From Hungatella sp. (GTDB lineage Bacteria; Bacillota; Clostridia; Lachnospirales; Lachnospiraceae): a stretch of DNA of 64,000 nucleotides. The stretch lies in contig WASS01000029.1 in assembly GCA_009712635.1 (NCBI GenBank), positions 231,276 through 295,275 on the forward strand, written 5' to 3'. How positions within the stretch are numbered: the stretch's first letter is position 1; each line of letters begins with the position of its first letter. The notes below the pieces were generated by a model, which made no database searches, was not told the origin of the DNA, and saw only the letters and a list, made by a program, of their open reading frames with translations. Below are positions 29,570-37,281 of this stretch, piece by piece. The position numbers and the translations under genes are program-made.

Positions 29570-29600
29570 ATCAGTCATTACAGTTACGGAAAAGGTTTAC

Positions 29601-29614
29601 GAAAACGTTTGACT
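29601..29614. promoter_or_regulatory. LacI-type operator before the aldolase operon
   Basis: GAAAACGTTTGACT contains the LacI-family core AAACGTTT. It matches the site at 35510-35524 (GCAAACGTTTGAGTA) at most positions. It lies about 33 bp upstream of a TATAAT (29647-29652) with a weak -35 TAGAAA (29624-29629). It fits the CcpA cre consensus poorly, so the local LacI protein is the better candidate. Confidence 0.6.
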
Positions 29615-29693
29615 AAAGAGTTATAGAAATGAAATTTTTAATCAACTATAATTTGATACAGATCAGAGTGTACAGTCGAAAGGGGAAAAAACT

Positions 29694-30842
29694 ATGCCAA
29701 TTATACCATTAAGACCTCTCTTGGAGGCAACCGACAAATATCAGTTTGCACAAGGTGCATTTAATGTAAATGCAGTATCCCAGATTAAAGCAGCAATTGA
29801 GGTTCATGAAATGTTAAGAAGTCCGGTCATATTACAGGGAGCAGATTTAGCCAACGGTTTTATGGGCGGAAGAACAGATTTTTTAAACTCAACCATTGAG
29901 GACAAGCGCATTGGTGCAAAGAACATCGGAGCAGCCGTCTATAAATATGGTGCTTATTCACCTGTTCCCATTGTACTTCATTTAGACCATGGGAAAGACT
30001 TTGACTCGGTAAAAGCTGCAATTGACGGCGGTTATACTTCGGTAATGATTGATGGTTCATCGCTTCCCTTTGATGAGAACGTGGAACTGACCCGCGAGGT
30101 TGTTAAATATGCACATGAACGGGGCGTATCAGTAGAGGGGGAACTGGGGGTTCTGGCGGGAGTGGAAGACCATGTATTTTCTGACGCTTCCACCTACACC
30201 AATCCCATGAAGGCAATTGAATTTTTCAAAAAAACAGAGGTTGACTGTCTTGCAATTTCCTACGGAACCATGCATGGAGCGGTAAAAGGTAAGAATGTAA
30301 AACTCCGCAAAGAAATCGTCATTGCCATTAAAGAATGCTTAAGACATGAAAAAATATTTGGAGTATTAGTATCCCATGGCTCCTCAACCGTTCCCAAATA
30401 TATTGTTGACGGGATCAATGCTCTTGGCGGTGAGATTACCAATGCTGATGGAATATCGGTAAATGAAATCAAACAGGCAATTGCATGCGGGATAGGAAAA
30501 ATCAATGTTGATACCGATTTGCGTCTGGCAGTAACAAGAAATTTACGGGAATATTTCTATCAGCATCCGGATAAGAAAAACAGCCCCTCCGTTGGGAAAA
30601 TATATGAACTGATGGAGGAAAAGAAATCTGCATTTGATCCCAGGGTTTTCTTAACCCCTATTATGGATACGGTGATGAAGGGGATTGAAACGGATGATGA
30701 TATCCGAACACTGGGAGGATATATCGAACAGGGCGTAAAGGAAGTTGTGGGAACTTTAATTGTTGAATTCGGCTCTGTAGGCAAAGCATCTTTGGTTGAG
30801 CAGCTGACCACCGATGATATGATACGTAAATATAGAAAGTAA
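29694..30842 (+). CDS. Class II aldolase, fructose-bisphosphate aldolase family
   Basis: Zinc-dependent ketose-phosphate aldolase, 382 residues, longer than the usual 285-310. Zinc and catalytic residues are visible: LHLDHGKDF (about 97-105), YGTMHGAVKG (about 189-198), LVSHGSSTVP (about 223-232) and NVDTDLRLA (about 268-276). Two phosphate-binding loops deviate from consensus: GTSHG is GTMHG, and HGGSG is HGSST. The altered loops suggest a substrate other than fructose 1,6-bisphosphate. It heads an operon with a TIM, a LarA-family enzyme and a PfkB kinase, all within about 35 bp of each other, with a LacI-type site upstream. Cleavage of a ketose phosphate to a triose phosphate plus an aldehyde is the expected reaction. 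Confidence 0.88.
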   Translation: MPIIPLRPLLEATDKYQFAQGAFNVNAVSQIKAAIEVHEMLRSPVILQGADLANGFMGGRTDFLNSTIEDKRIGAKNIGAAVYKYGAYSPVPIVLHLDHGKDFDSVKAAIDGGYTSVMIDGSSLPFDENVELTREVVKYAHERGVSVEGELGVLAGVEDHVFSDASTYTNPMKAIEFFKKTEVDCLAISYGTMHGAVKGKNVKLRKEIVIAIKECLRHEKIFGVLVSHGSSTVPKYIVDGINALGGEITNADGISVNEIKQAIACGIGKINVDTDLRLAVTRNLREYFYQHPDKKNSPSVGKIYELMEEKKSAFDPRVFLTPIMDTVMKGIETDDDIRTLGGYIEQGVKEVVGTLIVEFGSVGKASLVEQLTTDDMIRKYRK

Positions 30843-30857
30843 CCGGGAAGGAATACC

Positions 30858-31691
30858 ATGAAGCATATTTTTCTAAATTTAAAACGATTCGATATTCCAA
30901 AGGAATACAGCGGAGTAAACAGCATTGCCAGCCCACAGGAGTGGGGCGCATATATTGTTGGTAAAGTCCAGGAAGAACTAAAAGAGTATAACGCCGATGA
31001 TGTGGAGTTTGTGATGTATATGCCGGAAGCGCATATTATCAATGCAGTTAAGGAACGGAAAGAAGATTCAAACCTTAAGATCGGCTGTCAGAGTGTATTT
31101 CGTGAGGATACGGCGAAAGGAGCAAACTTTGGTGCCTTTACCACCCAGAGAACCGGTAATTCCATGAAAGCAATTGGCTGTGACAGCACAATCATCGGTC
31201 ATTTTGAGGAAAGAAAGGACAAGGCTGGTATTCTATCCGAAGCCGGTGTGACCGACTTTGATGCCGTTAACCGGATTCTAAACAAGGAAATTAAGTCGGC
31301 TATTCAGGCAGGACTGGACGTGCTTTACTGCATCGGTGAAACGGCTGACCAGCAGGAGAACTGGAAGGAAGTTTTAGAAAGTCAGCTGACCATCGGGTTA
31401 GATGGGGTGGACATCAGTAAAGTGGCAGTCGCCTATGAGCCAGTATGGGCAATCGGACCTGGAAAAACACCGCCTGACAGAGAATACATCAGAAAAATAG
31501 CCTGTTTTATCAAAGAAGTAAAAAGCGGGATTGCGGTAACCTATGGCGGGGGACTCAAAACGGATAACGCCGGCATGCTCGCCTCCATACCTGAAATCGA
31601 CGGCGGACTCATCGCACTTACGAGATTTACGGGAGACATTGGTTTTTACCCGGAGGAGTATCTGGAAATTATACGTACATATTTAGGATAG
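30858..31691 (+). CDS. Divergent triosephosphate isomerase
   Basis: TIM-barrel isomerase of 277 residues. The catalytic set is kept: Asn and Lys in LNLKRFD (for GNWKMN), His in IGHFEER (for IGHSERR) and Glu in AYEPVWAIGPGK (for AIGTGK). The Ser after the catalytic His is replaced by Phe and the phosphate-binding YGGSV reads YGGGL, so it is probably not the housekeeping enzyme. TIM paralogues in other bacteria isomerise tetrulose phosphates (EryH type). It lies 16 bp after the aldolase gene, so it should convert one of the aldolase products. Dihydroxyacetone phosphate or a C4/C3 analogue are both possible. Confidence 0.85.
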   Translation: MKHIFLNLKRFDIPKEYSGVNSIASPQEWGAYIVGKVQEELKEYNADDVEFVMYMPEAHIINAVKERKEDSNLKIGCQSVFREDTAKGANFGAFTTQRTGNSMKAIGCDSTIIGHFEERKDKAGILSEAGVTDFDAVNRILNKEIKSAIQAGLDVLYCIGETADQQENWKEVLESQLTIGLDGVDISKVAVAYEPVWAIGPGKTPPDREYIRKIACFIKEVKSGIAVTYGGGLKTDNAGMLASIPEIDGGLIALTRFTGDIGFYPEEYLEIIRTYLG

Positions 31692-31710
31692 AGAAAGAGG
31701 GGTACCTGAA

Positions 31711-33183
31711 ATGAAATTACAATTTGAATATGGACATGGTTTTGTCAATGCTGAACTACCGGATGACACCGATGTATTTATACCTGGAGAAACTATAGCG
31801 GATCCGCCTTATATACCGGGGGACCAGCTGGAAGCCAGGACTCTTGAATCCATTCGTAATCCAATCGGAATGGAACCGTTAACCAAACTTGGGAAAAAGG
31901 GATCAAAAGTAACCATAATCTTCCCTGACAGGGTAAAGGGCGGGGAACAGGAAACGGCTCACCGTAAAATTTCCATAAAATTAATTCTTCAGGAATTATA
32001 CAGCGCAGGAGTGGAAAAGAAAGACATTCTTTTAATCTGTTCCAATGGTCTTCACAGGAAGAACACCAAGGAGGAGATTTTTAATATCCTTGGTAAGGAT
32101 TTATTCCATGAATTCTGGTTTACACATCAGATTATTAATCACGACAGTGAAGATTACGATCACCTGGTTGATTTAGGAGTCACAGACCGCGGCGATCCGG
32201 TCATCATGAATAAATATGTATATGACAGCGATGTTGCCATCCTGATCGGACATACCCAGGGCAATCCCTACGGCGGCTATTCCGGCGGCTATAAGCATTG
32301 TTCTACTGGTATCACCCACTGGAAGTCCATTGGTTCTCATCATGTTCCTGAAGTGATGCACAGGGCTGATTTTGTTCCGGTAAGCGGAAAATCATTAATG
32401 AGATCAAAGTTCGATGAAATCGGCGAGTATATGGAAACACGCATGGGCAAGAAGTTTTTCTGTTGTGATGCCGTGCTTGATACCAATTCGAGGCAGATTG
32501 AAATTAACAGCGGTTACGCAAAAGAGATGCAGCCTGTTTCCTGGAAAACAGCGGATAAGAGAACTTACGTACCATTTGCCGAAAAGAAATATGACGTTAT
32601 GATATTCGGCATGCCTCAATTCTTCCATTATGGAGACGGTATGGGAACCAATCCGATCATGCTGATGCAGGCTCTATCCGCTCAGGTAATCCGTCATAAG
32701 AGAGTGATGAGCGACAACTGTGTAATTATCTGTGCTTCCACCTGCAACGGCTATTTCCATGACGAGTTATGGCCATATACCAGACAGATGTATGAGATGT
32801 TCCAGACGGATCACATGAATACACTTCCTGATATGAACCGCCTTGGAGAGTATTTCGCCACAAACGAAGAGTATATCAGAAAATACCGTTATACCAATGC
32901 ATTTCACCCGTTCCACGGCTTTTCCATGATTTCCTGCGGACATCTGGCTGAGAAAAATACTTCGGCCATTTACATTGTGGGAGCAGAACAGCCAGGCTAT
33001 GCCAGAGGAATGGGATTAAAAACAAGAGCAACCATTGAAGAAGCACTGGCTGATGCAAAACTCAAATATGTGGGATCAAATCCGAATATCCTGGCACTTC
33101 CAAAGGCTTTTAAAACAGCAGCTGTTCATCTTATGATGAAAGACGAGATATACAGCGGAGACAACATGTATCATCATCATTAA
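31711..33183 (+). CDS. LarA-family nickel-pincer racemase/epimerase homologue (DUF2088)
   Basis: Protein of 490 residues of the lactate racemase superfamily, which uses the nickel-pincer nucleotide cofactor to racemise or epimerise 2-hydroxy acids by hydride transfer. The region IGHTQGNPYGGYSGGYKHCSTG (His181, Lys195) corresponds to the His and cofactor-tethering Lys of LarA, and GSHHVPEVMH follows with the next His. It is longer than LarA (about 425) and the substrate-binding segments differ, so lactate is not assured; malate, gluconate and sulfolactate-like acids are possible. It lies between TIM and PfkB genes; a LarC-type gene is 2.4 kb away. No LarB or LarE is in the window. Confidence 0.82.
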   Translation: MKLQFEYGHGFVNAELPDDTDVFIPGETIADPPYIPGDQLEARTLESIRNPIGMEPLTKLGKKGSKVTIIFPDRVKGGEQETAHRKISIKLILQELYSAGVEKKDILLICSNGLHRKNTKEEIFNILGKDLFHEFWFTHQIINHDSEDYDHLVDLGVTDRGDPVIMNKYVYDSDVAILIGHTQGNPYGGYSGGYKHCSTGITHWKSIGSHHVPEVMHRADFVPVSGKSLMRSKFDEIGEYMETRMGKKFFCCDAVLDTNSRQIEINSGYAKEMQPVSWKTADKRTYVPFAEKKYDVMIFGMPQFFHYGDGMGTNPIMLMQALSAQVIRHKRVMSDNCVIICASTCNGYFHDELWPYTRQMYEMFQTDHMNTLPDMNRLGEYFATNEEYIRKYRYTNAFHPFHGFSMISCGHLAEKNTSAIYIVGAEQPGYARGMGLKTRATIEEALADAKLKYVGSNPNILALPKAFKTAAVHLMMKDEIYSGDNMYHHH

Positions 33184-33217
33184 TAGTTTAAAACATGGAA
33201 TAAGGACTGGTGGATTA

Positions 33218-34336
33218 ATGCAGCATAGTAAATGGGTTACGATGGAAGAAGGAATTTTAGAAGCATATATAAGGAATCTAAGCGGGGAAATTGTACTTGG
33301 AATTGATGGTTTCATTGATCAGGTATGGCAGGTTGTGGAGACAAGAACCCAGGATAACAACTACATTCTCATTGATAAGATGCAGGAGTTTGGAAATCTC
33401 ATTGTAAACCGCAGGGAAGGCGGTATGGCAAATGAGCTGATTAAAAAGAGAAGAAGCTATGGCGGGTTTACTGCCAATACTGGAAAAGCTCTTGGTAATA
33501 TGAATTTGCCCACAACTCTGATTGGAATGTATGGAAAGGAAGAAATTGATAAGATCTTTCATGATCTGCAGGAGAAATGTAATCTGATCTCCGTTGGGGA
33601 TCCAGTCGTCAGTACAATCCTTGAATTTACCGACGGAAAAATAATGATGCCCAACTTAGACGAACTGTTAAACTTTACATGGCAGGACTTCTTACGCATG
33701 ATCGGGCATGAGCAATTACAAAAGATTTTATTGAATGCGGATATTGTATCCCTGGGCTACTGGTCTAACATGCCTGATTTTGACACCTTTATGACGGAAC
33801 TTACCGAGAACTATTTTCATACAAACCGGCCCAGAAGATTATTCTTTGATTTTGCAAATATTAAGAAGCGGAGTAAAGAGGCGATTCATGGAACCTTCCG
33901 CGTGTTAGAAAAAATTAACAATAAAATTCCGGTGAGTCTCAGCTTAAATGAGCACGAAGCTGTTATATTATTTTCCTATTATGACCGGAAATTCTCTGAG
34001 AACAGTGAAGAGGTTGCAGAGGATACCGAGTTTATCAGGAACATAATCGGGCTTGATGAGCTGATTGTACACACCCCTCAATATGCAGTGATGTCATCCA
34101 AATCAGAGGGAGTGGAATTACTGGAACAGGATTACTGCGATGCACCAGCTATAACCACAGGAGCCGGGGATACGTTTAATGGCGGATACATCGCCGCCTG
34201 TCTTGGCGATTTAAAGGCGGTGGAACGTCTTGCCATTGCCAATGCAGCAACCAGGTTTTATATCAGCAACAGCCATACACCCGACAGGCAGGAACTGATC
34301 TCAGAGATAAAGCGGATTAAAAAAGTTTTAAGCTGA
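33218..34336 (+). CDS. PfkB-family carbohydrate kinase
   Basis: Ribokinase-like kinase of 372 residues. The N-terminal GIDGFIDQVWQV (about 28-39) and the GGFTANTGKALGNMN stretch (about 86-100) shape the sugar site; the C-terminal signature TTGAGDTFNGGYIAACL (about 311-327) carries the catalytic Asp and anion hole. The substrate is unknown. As last gene of the aldolase-TIM-LarA operon it would phosphorylate the ketose (or ketose monophosphate) that the aldolase splits. A weak ribosome binding site (GGTGG) precedes the ATG. A bidirectional terminator follows. Confidence 0.85.
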   Translation: MQHSKWVTMEEGILEAYIRNLSGEIVLGIDGFIDQVWQVVETRTQDNNYILIDKMQEFGNLIVNRREGGMANELIKKRRSYGGFTANTGKALGNMNLPTTLIGMYGKEEIDKIFHDLQEKCNLISVGDPVVSTILEFTDGKIMMPNLDELLNFTWQDFLRMIGHEQLQKILLNADIVSLGYWSNMPDFDTFMTELTENYFHTNRPRRLFFDFANIKKRSKEAIHGTFRVLEKINNKIPVSLSLNEHEAVILFSYYDRKFSENSEEVAEDTEFIRNIIGLDELIVHTPQYAVMSSKSEGVELLEQDYCDAPAITTGAGDTFNGGYIAACLGDLKAVERLAIANAATRFYISNSHTPDRQELISEIKRIKKVLS

Positions 34337-34349
34337 AGCCTGAAATGAA

Positions 34350-34386
34350 AAAAAGGAATCGGAACGCAATTACGTTCCGATTCCTT
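34350..34386. terminator. Bidirectional terminator
   Basis: Perfect 12-bp stem GGAATCGGAACG (34355-34366) with CGTTCCGATTCC (34373-34384), 6-nt loop, A-run on the left and TT on the right. It serves the kinase gene and the convergent LacI gene. Confidence 0.9.
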
Positions 34387-34404
34387 ATGAAAAGACTGGC
34401 ATGG

Positions 34405-35448
34405 TTATGTTCTTCTGATCCTGCTTAATTTGCAGCAGCTTTCTCTTGTAATAATCTGAAACGGGAGTTCTACGGTTGCATGAATGCCTTTTCCATTCTC
34501 AATCCGGTCTATCAGGATCTTTGCAGCCATCTTTCCCAATTCCTCCATTGGAATACGGATAGTGGTCAGCATGGGAGACATGTACTGGGCTGTATCAATA
34601 TCATCAATGCTGATGATTGAGAAATCCTGTGGTACGCGAAAGCCGCAGTCTTTGATGGCTTTCATTGCACCGATTGCAGTGGAATCATTGGCGCAAAACA
34701 ACGCGGTAACAGTTTTTTCCTCATGTTTCTGGAGAAATGCTTTTACACCGTTATATCCCCCCTCAGGGGACATGGGAGCTGCTATGATATGTTCCCGTAA
34801 AACAGGCAGCTTTAATTCTTTCATGGCATCCAGATACCCCTGGTATCTTAATTCTTTCTGCTTTTCTCCCACATAAGCGATGGAACTGTGACCCAGCTTA
34901 TGAAGGTATTGAATTGCCGCCATAGATGCCTGATATCCGTCGCTTACAATCTGATCAAACTCGGTATCGATTTTATTCAGTCCTACATAAACAACGTGTT
35001 TATACTGCTTTTTGATGAAGTCCAGCAGATCCTTATCGAACCGGCCCAGAACTGCTATGCCATTAACCCGGTTGTTTGTTATGACCTGATAAGTGGCGGC
35101 GTCATTTATATCATAAGCGGAGAAGGAATATTTCATAATATATCCCTGTCTGTAAACCTCCTGTTCAATGGATCTTGCTATCTTTGAAAAGAAGGGATCA
35201 TCAGTCGTGCTGTTTGACCGTGCAAAGATACAGCCAATTGTTTTCACAGGAGCCGAAAGGCCATCGGGATCTCTGTTCAGCTTTAAATTACGTGCTGCCG
35301 TATTGGGTGTGTAATTGGTTTCCCGGACAATACGCCATATGGTATCCTGTACTTCTTTGCTGGCGGCTTTGGAATTGTTATTATTTATTACGCGGGAAAC
35401 AGTTGAGACTGACACACCCGCTAAATTTGCTATTTCTTTCAATGTCAT
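34405..35448 (-). CDS. LacI-family transcriptional regulator
   Basis: Repressor of 347 residues. The helix-turn-helix MTLKEIANLAGVSVSTVSRVIN is at the N terminus, the hinge and periplasmic-binding-type effector domain follow from about residue 60 (TIGCIFARSNSTTDDPFF, NGIAVLGRFD, SIISIDDIDTAQYMSPMLTTIRIP). The ATG has AGGAGG upstream. It is divergent from larC. Two matching sites with the core AAACGTTTGA, in its own promoter (35511-35520) and before the aldolase operon (29601), are its likely operators. The effector is unknown. Confidence 0.92.
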   Translation of the reverse strand: MTLKEIANLAGVSVSTVSRVINNNNSKAASKEVQDTIWRIVRETNYTPNTAARNLKLNRDPDGLSAPVKTIGCIFARSNSTTDDPFFSKIARSIEQEVYRQGYIMKYSFSAYDINDAATYQVITNNRVNGIAVLGRFDKDLLDFIKKQYKHVVYVGLNKIDTEFDQIVSDGYQASMAAIQYLHKLGHSSIAYVGEKQKELRYQGYLDAMKELKLPVLREHIIAAPMSPEGGYNGVKAFLQKHEEKTVTALFCANDSTAIGAMKAIKDCGFRVPQDFSIISIDDIDTAQYMSPMLTTIRIPMEELGKMAAKILIDRIENGKGIHATVELPFQIITRESCCKLSRIRRT

Positions 35449-35484
35449 GGAAATTCCTCCTGTAATGCAATTATACAGGTTTTA

Positions 35485-35513
35485 GTATAACATTTCGATT
35501 ACTGTCTATGCAA
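35485..35513 (-). promoter_or_regulatory. Promoter of lacI-type gene
   Basis: Minus strand: TTGCAT (35513-35508), 17-bp spacer, TTATAC (35490-35485). The -35 box overlaps the operator palindrome. Confidence 0.55.
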
Positions 35514-35520
35514 ACGTTTG
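35511..35520. promoter_or_regulatory. LacI-type operator in the lacI-larC intergenic region
   Basis: CAAACGTTTG is a perfect palindrome with the central CG typical of LacI-family sites. It can act on both divergent genes. A CcpA cre role is an alternative. Confidence 0.7.
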
Positions 35521-35551
35521 AGTAAAATTGTTACATATATTTGTGTAAAAA

Positions 35552-35560
35552 TGCTAGAAT
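35552..35560 (+). promoter_or_regulatory. Extended -10 promoter of larC operon
   Basis: TGCTAGAAT: extended -10 TGn followed by TAGAAT (35555-35560), with a weak -35 (TTACAT, 35531-35536), 30 bp before the larC start. Confidence 0.5.
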
Positions 35561-35590
35561 GAATCTCACAAACAACAGGAGGCAGCAGAT

Positions 35591-36397
35591 ATGGACAATA
35601 CATTATATTTGGATTGCAGTTATGGAATCAGCGGAGATATGTTTGTCGCTTCCATGCTGGATTTGGGAGCTGACAGGGCTGTTATGTTAAAAGCATTAGA
35701 AAGTCTTCTGGTTCAGGGATTTGAAGTGAAAATAAGCAGAGTGGAAAAGTCCGGACACAATGCTTGTGATTTTAATGTAATATTAGATGAAAAACATGAA
35801 AACCACGATCATGATATGCAGTATCTTCATTGTGATGCAACGGAGAATTCTCAAGACGAAGCCCATCATCATGACCACGAGTGCAGAGGAATTGTGGAAA
35901 TAAAGGAGATTATACAAAAGGCAGATATGACCCAGGGTGCAAGAGCACTGGCAGTAAAGATATTTACAATTCTCGCACATGCAGAAGCGAAAGCCCATGA
36001 AGTTCCGGTAGAAAAAGTCCACTTTCATGAAGTGGGAGCGGTAGATTCCATTGCAGACATCGTTGCAGCGGCAGTCTGCTTTGACAATCTGGGAATCAGC
36101 AGAACCATTATTCCTGTAATTTGTGATGGAACTGGAACCATTCGCTGCCGCCACGGTCTGCTGTCTGTTCCAGTGCCTGCAGTGAAAAATATTGATTTGG
36201 CACATAAGCTGAATCTTCATACGACTGAAGTGGAAGGGGAACTGGTTACTCCTACAGGAGCTGCAATTGCCGCTGCGATCCGTACGGATGAGCAGCTTCC
36301 AGTTCATTACACCACGTGCAGAACCGGTTTGGGTGCTGGAAAGAGAGCTTACAAATGTCCGGGTATTTTAAGAGCTGTTCTGATAAAGGAAGATTAA
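35591..36397 (+). CDS. larC: LarC-type nickel insertion protein, LarC1 part only
   Basis: Protein of 268 residues matching the N-terminal half of LarC (DUF111), the cyclometallase that puts nickel into the pincer cofactor of LarA-family enzymes. The start YLDCSYGISGDMFVASMLDLG, a His/Asp-rich metal-binding loop (about residues 72-99, HENHDHDMQYLH and HHHDHEC), the VHFHEVGAVDSIADIV motif and VEGELVTPTGAAI are typical. The ATG is preceded by AGGAGG. In other bacteria a ribosomal frameshift or fusion adds the CTP-binding LarC2 part; here the next 70 bp lead straight to a transporter, so LarC2 is not adjacent. It presumably serves the LarA homologue at 31711. Confidence 0.85.
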   Translation: MDNTLYLDCSYGISGDMFVASMLDLGADRAVMLKALESLLVQGFEVKISRVEKSGHNACDFNVILDEKHENHDHDMQYLHCDATENSQDEAHHHDHECRGIVEIKEIIQKADMTQGARALAVKIFTILAHAEAKAHEVPVEKVHFHEVGAVDSIADIVAAAVCFDNLGISRTIIPVICDGTGTIRCRHGLLSVPVPAVKNIDLAHKLNLHTTEVEGELVTPTGAAIAAAIRTDEQLPVHYTTCRTGLGAGKRAYKCPGILRAVLIKED

Positions 36398-36465
36398 CTT
36401 TGGTCTTGGCAGGTCACCCGGTTTAGAGAAATTTCATCATAAAATAAATGGAGTCGGTGAAAATT

Positions 36466-37260
36466 ATGAAGCTGCATGAATATATATTGTTTGGACTGAT
36501 TGGTTTAAGTGCTTCCACAGCAGGGGCGGTTTGCGGTATTGGAGGCGGGGTGATCATAAAGCCTCTTTTAGATGCATTTGGTTTGCTGAGCGTGGAAGCC
36601 ATAAGTTTTCTATCCGGCTGCACAGTGCTTGCCATGGCCTGCTTTTCTGTGTTAAAATCAATTTCAGGCGGAGATTCTTCTGTTGACAAAACAACTGGTA
36701 CACCTCTGGCAATCGGTGCAGCAGCTGGGGGCGTGGCAGGAAAAGTAATGTTTCATATAGTTGCCAGCAGTTTTCCTGACCGGGATCAGGTGGGTTCTGT
36801 ACAGGCGGTGTGCCTTTTACTTATTACTATGGGAACATTACTTTATACGATTAAGAAAGACAGGATTAAAAACCACCATATCACAAATAAAGTGCTTTGC
36901 ATTATCATCGGTTTTGTTTTGGGGATATTGTCCTCTTTTCTTGGTATCGGGGGAGGTCCCATTAATCTGGTGGTACTGTTTTATTTCTTTTCTATGGACA
37001 CGAAAACCGCTGGGCAAAATTCTCTTTACATCATTCTGTTCTCCCAGGCAGCCAGTCTGATTCAATCCATTGCAGCCGGCCAGATACCGGAGTTCAGTTT
37101 TCTGATCCTTGCGGTTATGGTACTTAGCGGCATTGCAGGAGGGGCGATTGGCAGAAAGGTCTGTAAACGGCTCCGTGAGATTACAGTGAATAAACTTTTT
37201 ATTGTACTGATGGCGGAAATTATGATGATTTGCTGCTATAATATTTATCAGTTATCTTAA
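36466..37260 (+). CDS. TSUP-family (TauE/SafE) exporter
   Basis: Membrane protein of about 264 residues with eight predicted helices and the two repeated glycine-rich motifs of the family: CGIGGGVIIKPLLDAFG (about 23-39) and LGIGGGPINLVVLFYF (about 163-178). TSUP proteins export sulfite, sulfoacetate, sulfolactate or related organosulfonates, or move other small anions. ATG 36466 is taken as start because the ATG at 36448 lacks a ribosome binding site and GGAG/GGTGA lie between them. Its place after larC in a sulfatase locus suggests disposal of a sulfur oxyanion or sulfonate product. Confidence 0.85.
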   Translation: MKLHEYILFGLIGLSASTAGAVCGIGGGVIIKPLLDAFGLLSVEAISFLSGCTVLAMACFSVLKSISGGDSSVDKTTGTPLAIGAAAGGVAGKVMFHIVASSFPDRDQVGSVQAVCLLLITMGTLLYTIKKDRIKNHHITNKVLCIIIGFVLGILSSFLGIGGGPINLVVLFYFFSMDTKTAGQNSLYIILFSQAASLIQSIAAGQIPEFSFLILAVMVLSGIAGGAIGRKVCKRLREITVNKLFIVLMAEIMMICCYNIYQLS

Positions 37261-37281
37261 AGGCAAGGAGGAAATGGTTGT

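Noticed and set aside
35511..35520. Catabolite-responsive element (CcpA) reading of CAAACGTTTG
   Set aside because: It cannot be excluded, but the second site at 29601 fits cre poorly and a LacI gene is adjacent.
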